Positions 60,333 to 64,000 of a DNA stretch of 64,000 nt are shown here, piece after piece; positions within the stretch are counted from its first letter, which is position 1; the number at the start of each line of letters is the position of its first letter. This stretch comes from DATKDP01 sp035546335 (GTDB taxonomy: Bacteria > Acidobacteriota > Thermoanaerobaculia > Gp7-AA8). The translations under genes and the position numbers were made by a program. Location: NCBI GenBank assembly GCA_035546335.1, contig DATKDP010000111.1:80625-144624 (forward strand), written 5' to 3'. The notes beneath the pieces were generated by a model that searched no databases, was not told where the DNA came from, and worked only from the letters and a program-made list of their open reading frames with translations.

Positions 60333-61883
60333 GTGAATCTGCGAAGGCTCACGTTGTTTCTTGGCCTCTGTTTCGCTTTCCTCGCCGAATCTCTTTCCGC
60401 TTCGAGAACGCTCGCCGATCTCGGGAAGGAGTGCCGGTCGGGCAGGCGAAAATCCGCTTGCAGCGAGATCGTCGCTCGGGCCCGTACGCTCCCTTCGGCG
60501 GAGGAACGCAGTAGAGCACTCAGCGAACTCTCTGTTCCGTATACCGAGATCCATCCGAATGTACGTGCCGATGAGAAGACCCAGACGCTGCTCGGCAAGC
60601 TGGCGCTGACGGATCCCGACGCACGGGTTCGCGCGAAGGCGTGCGAATACCTGACGGATCAGAAGGTCCTGGCCGAAATTGCCCGCGCCGAGTCGAGTTT
60701 CATCGTGCGTTCGATGGCGATTCCGCGTCTGACCGATCAGGCCGTCCTTGCGGAGATCGCCTGTTCTGATCCCGATGGACGCTTGCGTCTGGCCGCGGTG
60801 GCGGGCGTTTCCGATCAGGCGAGTTTGCAGATGATCCTGCAGCGCGCAAACGATGCTAAGGTGCAGTACGCGGCCGTCCAACGGTTTTCCGACCCGACGG
60901 CCCTGCGGGATCTGGCGTTGAATCATGCGGATCCAATCCTCCGGATCAACGCTGCGTCCGGCCTCGCAGATCGCGCGAAAGACCCCGGCTTTCAGCGTGT
61001 GATCGCCGAGGTCGTGCTCGTCTCAGCGGACACCGCCGTCCGCGAGCGGGTCGCCCGCAAACTCGACGACGAGATCATACGAACGCAGGTTGCGCTCCAT
61101 GATCCCGACTGGACCGTGCGTCTCACGGCTACGAGAGGGCTCAAAGATCAAGCGGTTCTCGCGATGGCTGCACGAAACGATGAAAATGCGAACCTGCGCC
61201 GTGCGGTCGTCGAGCGTCTCACCCATCAAGGCGTCCTTGCCGAGGTCGCGCGCAAGGATGCGGATCACAACGTCAGGATTGCCGCAACGAGCAAGCTCGA
61301 GAACGAAGCGATTCTGGCGATCCTGGCTCGAACCGATGAAAACGCGAGCGTGCGCCGTGCGGCCGTTGAGCGTCTCACCGATCAAAGCGTCCTTGCCGAG
61401 GTCGCGCGCAAGGATACCGATCACGACGTCAGGATTGCCGCTGTCGAAAGCGCTCATCTGACCGACGAAGCCGTACTTCGCGCCGCCATGTTGGAAGACG
61501 AATCCGATCTTGTCAGGATCAAGGCGATTCGCCGGCTGAAGAACACATCTCATGTGGCCACGGTCGTGCCAATCACGCTGAGGCTCGAGTTCAAGACCCT
61601 TGCATACCATGAACGTCGGCATCGGACCGATTCCACAGGACTCTGGTTCATTCCGCCTGGAGTGCACAAGGTGGACGCTTATCTGATCGAACACACGGTG
61701 GCAGGCGGTACCGTCTACAGCACGGACCGCAAACCCGTACGATTGTCCTTCAGCGCCACGGCAGGCGATCGCTGCTACGCGAAGGCGAACGTGCTGACGT
61801 TACCAGAGCACTTGAGGGGCCGCCCGGCCTCTGGAGTGACACCCGTGCCATGGCAACCGGCGATCGAGTGCAGCCCCCCTTGA
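60333..61883 (+). CDS. Secreted HEAT/LRV-like repeat protein
   Basis: A 516-residue protein. The start is GTG at 60333 with GGAAG upstream, giving the signal peptide LRRLTLFLGLCFAFLAESLS. Residues 80-420 are some fourteen helical repeats of 23-26 residues, pattern D-x-A-V-L-A-E-(I/V)-A-x-x-D-x-x-x-x-V-R-x-A-A. Two neighbouring 52-residue blocks are nearly identical in DNA (61197-61285 against 61353-61441), a recent duplication. The last 95 residues are a separate beta domain (TLRLEFKTLAYHERRH, KPVRLSFSATAGDRC). Helical solenoids bind proteins; the partner is unknown. The gap 60083-60332 before it has no gene. Confidence 0.75.
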   Translation: MNLRRLTLFLGLCFAFLAESLSASRTLADLGKECRSGRRKSACSEIVARARTLPSAEERSRALSELSVPYTEIHPNVRADEKTQTLLGKLALTDPDARVRAKACEYLTDQKVLAEIARAESSFIVRSMAIPRLTDQAVLAEIACSDPDGRLRLAAVAGVSDQASLQMILQRANDAKVQYAAVQRFSDPTALRDLALNHADPILRINAASGLADRAKDPGFQRVIAEVVLVSADTAVRERVARKLDDEIIRTQVALHDPDWTVRLTATRGLKDQAVLAMAARNDENANLRRAVVERLTHQGVLAEVARKDADHNVRIAATSKLENEAILAILARTDENASVRRAAVERLTDQSVLAEVARKDTDHDVRIAAVESAHLTDEAVLRAAMLEDESDLVRIKAIRRLKNTSHVATVVPITLRLEFKTLAYHERRHRTDSTGLWFIPPGVHKVDAYLIEHTVAGGTVYSTDRKPVRLSFSATAGDRCYAKANVLTLPEHLRGRPASGVTPVPWQPAIECSPP

Positions 61884-62248
61884 GGCCATGACGCCGAGAC
61901 ACGACCCCCAGTGCGACGCCTGGGGGACGGAGCTTCTCAGTACCGTCGCCACCCGGAGCTTCTTTTTGCGGATCGATCGGGATACGTTGAGGCGGCAACG
62001 GAGTGAACCAGCGTGCGTCACAACACTCACACGGCTGCTGATGCGACCTCGCAAACGATCGGCTGCGTCAATGGGAGAGCAACCGAACGTGAGGGACGCG
62101 GCGACGACGATTCGGTTCAGGTCGAGCCCTTCGATGCCATGCCGCTCGATCTCGAGTCGCTATGGGAGTAGTTGCCATGTTGCGCTCGGCGAGGTGATCC
62201 TTCCCGGGCAGGAATGATCAGGCCGGCGGTGAAGTTGCATGCATATGC
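61884..62248. other. Intergenic stretch with hairpins and a short coding remnant
   Basis: CCCCAG-TGCGACGC-CTGGGG at about 61907-61926 is a hairpin followed by GACGGAGCTTCTC and a related CGGAGCTTCTTTTT at about 61952-61967. These are pieces of the terminator repeat seen at 63546-63596. The frame at about 62103-62170 reads DDSVQVEPFDAMPLDLESLW to a stop, which resembles the C-terminus of an unidentified protein (possibly Uma2-like). No full gene is present. Confidence 0.4.
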
Positions 62249-62488
62249 ATGAGGACCACAGTCGAAATCAGCGATGAACAGAGGGCGCGATTGATGGAAA
62301 TCGCCGCTCAGCGGGGAGAAAAGGGATTTTCCCGTCTGGTGCAGGAAGCTCTCAATGAGTATCTGCGGCGCCTGAACGAGAAAGACGCTGCCGTGGACAC
62401 GGCCCTCGAGGCGATCGGATCCCTCTCGGATAGAGCTGCCGACCGGATGGAGGCTTCAGCAGAAGAGATTCGGCGGCGCTGGCGATGA
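62249..62488 (+). CDS. Ribbon-helix-helix antitoxin (VapB-like)
   Basis: A 79-residue protein beginning MRTTVEISDEQRARLMEIAA, the beta strand and first helix of a ribbon-helix-helix DNA-binding domain. FSRLVQEALNEYLRRLN forms the second helix, and a helical tail would wrap the toxin. It precedes a broken VapC gene, so it is probably an orphan antitoxin. An A/T-rich GCATGCATATGCATG palindrome lies at 62237-62251, overlapping the start codon, and may be its operator. Confidence 0.8.
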   Translation: MRTTVEISDEQRARLMEIAAQRGEKGFSRLVQEALNEYLRRLNEKDAAVDTALEAIGSLSDRAADRMEASAEEIRRRWR

Positions 62489-62491
62489 TCG

Positions 62492-62725
62492 GTAGCCGAT
62501 ACCGACGTCCTGATCGACGCTCTTCGCGGACGTGATCCTTTTGCGCATCGGATTGCGCAGGCGATCCAGGCTCGTGCCCTTGCCACCACGGTCATCACGA
62601 CGTTCGAGCTTCTCAGCTGAGCGCGGACCGAATCCGAAATGAAAAAGGTCGAGAAGATTCTCGGACCTCTCCCCATGTTGAGTACCGAGCAGGATTTCGA
62701 GCACCTCGCCATTGTAAATGATTGA
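62492..62725 (+). pseudogene. VapC toxin gene broken by an opal codon and 3' truncation
   Basis: The frame reads VADTDVLIDALRGRDPFAHR (first PIN strand with its acidic residues), then LATTVITTFELLS, a TGA at 62618-62620, and ARTESEMKKVEKILGPLPML. Homologues have Gly (GGA) where the TGA stands. The start is also damaged (GTA where GTG is expected), and the sequence ends at 62725 before the last PIN acidic residues. With three lesions this is a true pseudogene. Confidence 0.75.
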
Positions 62726-62840
62726 TGAATCAAACGTTATGCACGCCGGCCTCTGAAGCTCGTGGGGAGGTAGAAGTTTCGACCAAGAGGGCACTGCGTG
62801 ATATGTGGACACAGGTTACGTGCCGACGTAAACTGTGCTC

Positions 62841-63065
62841 ATGAAGAACATTACGTTAGCGATTGATGAGGAGACGCTCGAAGCCGGGCGTAGCTATGCG
62901 AGCCGGCATCAGACTACCCTGAACTCTCTGGTTCGTGAGCTGCTGGTCCGAACGGTGCTGGCGGACCGTCAGGCACTGGCGAACGAGATGTTCCGGTTGA
63001 TGGACGCGCATCCTGGTCACTCACAGGGAACGCGTTGGACTCGAGACGAACTGTATGTCCGGTAA
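62841..63065 (+). CDS. VapB-type antitoxin
   Basis: A 74-residue protein: MKNITLAIDEETLEAGRSYA and NSLVRELLVRTVLADR form a ribbon-helix-helix fold, followed by a tail with GTRWTRDELYVR that should bind the toxin. It overlaps the following VapC gene by 11 bases, the standard vapBC arrangement. It likely represses its own operon. Confidence 0.85.
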   Translation: MKNITLAIDEETLEAGRSYASRHQTTLNSLVRELLVRTVLADRQALANEMFRLMDAHPGHSQGTRWTRDELYVR

Positions 63066-63468
63066 GGTTTTTCTCGACGCCAACATCCTTGTCTATGCTC
63101 AGGACGCAGGGTCCGCGGACAAGCAGAGGCGCAGTCGAGACCTCATTACCCGCCTTGCGGCTACGGGCGACGGAGTGATTTCGACTCAGGTCATGCAGGA
63201 GTTCTTTGTCTCCGTAACACGCAAGCTCGGCGTCCCGCCGCTCGCTGCCAAAGCGATCCTGAAGACATTTACCGTCTTCGAGATTGTCACCGCGGGGCCC
63301 GAACTGATTCATGAAGCGATCGATTGCGCTGTCTTGAATGCGATCTCATTCTGGGACGCCCTCATTCTCGCAGCGGCGGCGAGCGCTGGCTGCGGGATAC
63401 TGTGTACCGAGGATCTGAGCCCCGGCCAGATCATCATGGGCGTCAAGATTCAGAACCCGTTCGCCTGA
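63055..63468 (+). CDS. VapC-type PIN-domain ribonuclease toxin
   Basis: A 137-residue PIN-domain protein with a complete acidic site: Asp8 (VFLDANILVY), Glu49 (QVMQEFF), Asp101 (FWDALILAAA) and Asp120 (CTEDLSPGQ). VapC toxins cut tRNA or rRNA when the antitoxin is lost. It is the only intact toxin among the toxin-antitoxin-like loci in this window. A strong terminator follows 77 bp downstream. Confidence 0.9.
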   Translation: MSGKVFLDANILVYAQDAGSADKQRRSRDLITRLAATGDGVISTQVMQEFFVSVTRKLGVPPLAAKAILKTFTVFEIVTAGPELIHEAIDCAVLNAISFWDALILAAAASAGCGILCTEDLSPGQIIMGVKIQNPFA

Positions 63469-63545
63469 TTTGCCGAAGGGCTCGAAGTCGCGCTGGAGGA
63501 GTTCAAAGCGCCTCGTCGATACTCAGCTCCAGAGCTCCAGAAGAC

Positions 63546-63596
63546 AGAAGCTCCGTCCCCGGAGCGCGGACCGCCAGGGACGGAGCTTCTTTTTTT
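63546..63596. terminator. Rho-independent terminator after vapC
   Basis: A perfect 14-bp stem (AGAAGCTCCGTCCC at 63546-63559 with GGGACGGAGCTTCT at 63577-63590) and a run of T to 63596. The left arm with its flank (63537-63565) recurs exactly at 58231-58259 without the right arm. The remaining gap up to 63801 shows no gene. Confidence 0.85.
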
Positions 63597-63801
63597 CATT
63601 TCGCTGGAGCGAGAACCGCTGCGTTACTCGAGTTGAGACTCGCGGAAGGTCGTCACGAACAGACAGTGGCTCGAGCCACGAGGCTCGAGACGCGCTCAGT
63701 GCTGCCGTCTGCTCGAGCGGCTGCGTGAATGAGAGCAACCGAACGCAGCTGACGCCACGTCCCGTCGAGGTCGAGGAGTCGTTTCGCCAGGTTTTGTTCG
63801 G

Positions 63802-63999
63802 TCAGCGGAGCCCGGCGAACGCGAGCTCGAGCTTGCCCTGGAGTGTAGGGTCCTGCTTGAGCATCCGTTCGCACTTGCGCACCAGATCGCTGATCCGTCC
63901 GCTGCTCCCGATGCGAAGAGCCGCTGCGATCGATCGCAATCGGTGCAGCCCTTCATACCATCCGAGCCACGCCGCGATCTCCCGCGCCGCTCCGCCGCG
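63802..63999 (-). CDS. C-terminal part of a probable REP-associated (Y1/RAYT) transposase
   Basis: The minus-strand frame is open to the window edge: AAREIAAWLGWYEGLHRLRS, AALRIGSSGRISDLVRKCER, MLKQDPTLQGKLELAFAGLR, stop. A DnaA-like helix-turn-helix with I-x-x-x-L-x-I-x-x-x-x-x-I-S-x-x-V followed by a helix of basic and acidic residues is the C-terminal extension of many Y1-type transposases linked to REP repeats. The catalytic HUH and Tyr motifs would lie beyond the edge. The many palindromic repeats nearby make this reading attractive; another DnaA-C-like helix-turn-helix protein is possible. Confidence 0.5.
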   Translation of the reverse strand, partial: RGGAAREIAAWLGWYEGLHRLRSIAAALRIGSSGRISDLVRKCERMLKQDPTLQGKLELAFAGLR

Positions 64000-64000
64000 A

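Noticed and set aside
62618..62620. Selenocysteine at the TGA of the broken VapC gene
   Set aside because: Homologues have glycine here, not cysteine, and the gene has also lost its start and its 3' end.

Overview
The window is GC-rich bacterial chromosome with Shine-Dalgarno-led genes on both strands. The gene content suggests a member of the Acidobacteriota, perhaps a Thermoanaerobaculia-like lineage living as an aerobic heterotroph. Pointers are DUF4388-FHA proteins, beta-propeller amidohydrolases, a giant Ser/Thr kinase, a three-subunit succinate dehydrogenase, a sufBCDSUT operon under an Rrf2 regulator, and many palindromic intergenic repeats. This placement is inference; the window has no rRNA or other decisive marker.

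Layout. 0-9 kb: the end of an exonuclease gene, guanine deaminase, a secreted DUF5666 protein, a decayed stretch (3.0-5.2 kb) with remnants of several genes, a patatin lipase, a coiled-coil/ACT pair and an exported metallo-beta-lactamase-fold protein. 9-17.5 kb: sdhCAB (minus strand), moaA, and a secreted propeller-amidohydrolase. 17.7-26 kb: a signalling block on the minus strand with DUF4388-FHA, a CHASE3 histidine kinase, an NtrC-type regulator and a hybrid kinase, then tRNA-Pro(GGG). 26-34.3 kb: an exported propeller/TIG protein divergent from rrf2-sufBCDSUT, which ends in a strong terminator. 34.3-42.4 kb: DinB, VOC, diguanylate cyclase, CPBP protease, a toxin-antitoxin pair with a broken toxin, and a large exported repeat protein. 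42.5-48.2 kb: one 1879-residue protein joining a Ser/Thr kinase, an ATPase, a helical-repeat region and two family-5 solute-binding domains with no visible membrane segment. 48.2-57.9 kb: an M48 protease between two copies of a 90-bp repeat, a rhodanese with TGA at the catalytic cysteine, a phosphoribosyltransferase, a PadR-permease operon, a scar region with recombinase and toxin remnants, a response regulator, and a sigma/anti-sigma-like operon. 58-64 kb: a CFI-box/lipoprotein fusion, a secreted HEAT-like repeat protein, two more toxin-antitoxin loci (one toxin broken, one intact) and the end of a probable REP-associated transposase.

The two most interesting items are the rhodanese at 50448-50816, a candidate selenoprotein whose UGA falls exactly on the catalytic cysteine and is followed by a hairpin of suitable size and spacing, and the kinase at 42534-48173, which looks like a cytoplasmic ligand-sensing kinase built with SgrR-like solute-binding domains. 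At least five families of interspersed palindromic or direct repeats sit between genes, and one copy supplies the last codons of a gene. Three of the four toxin-antitoxin-like loci carry a damaged toxin.
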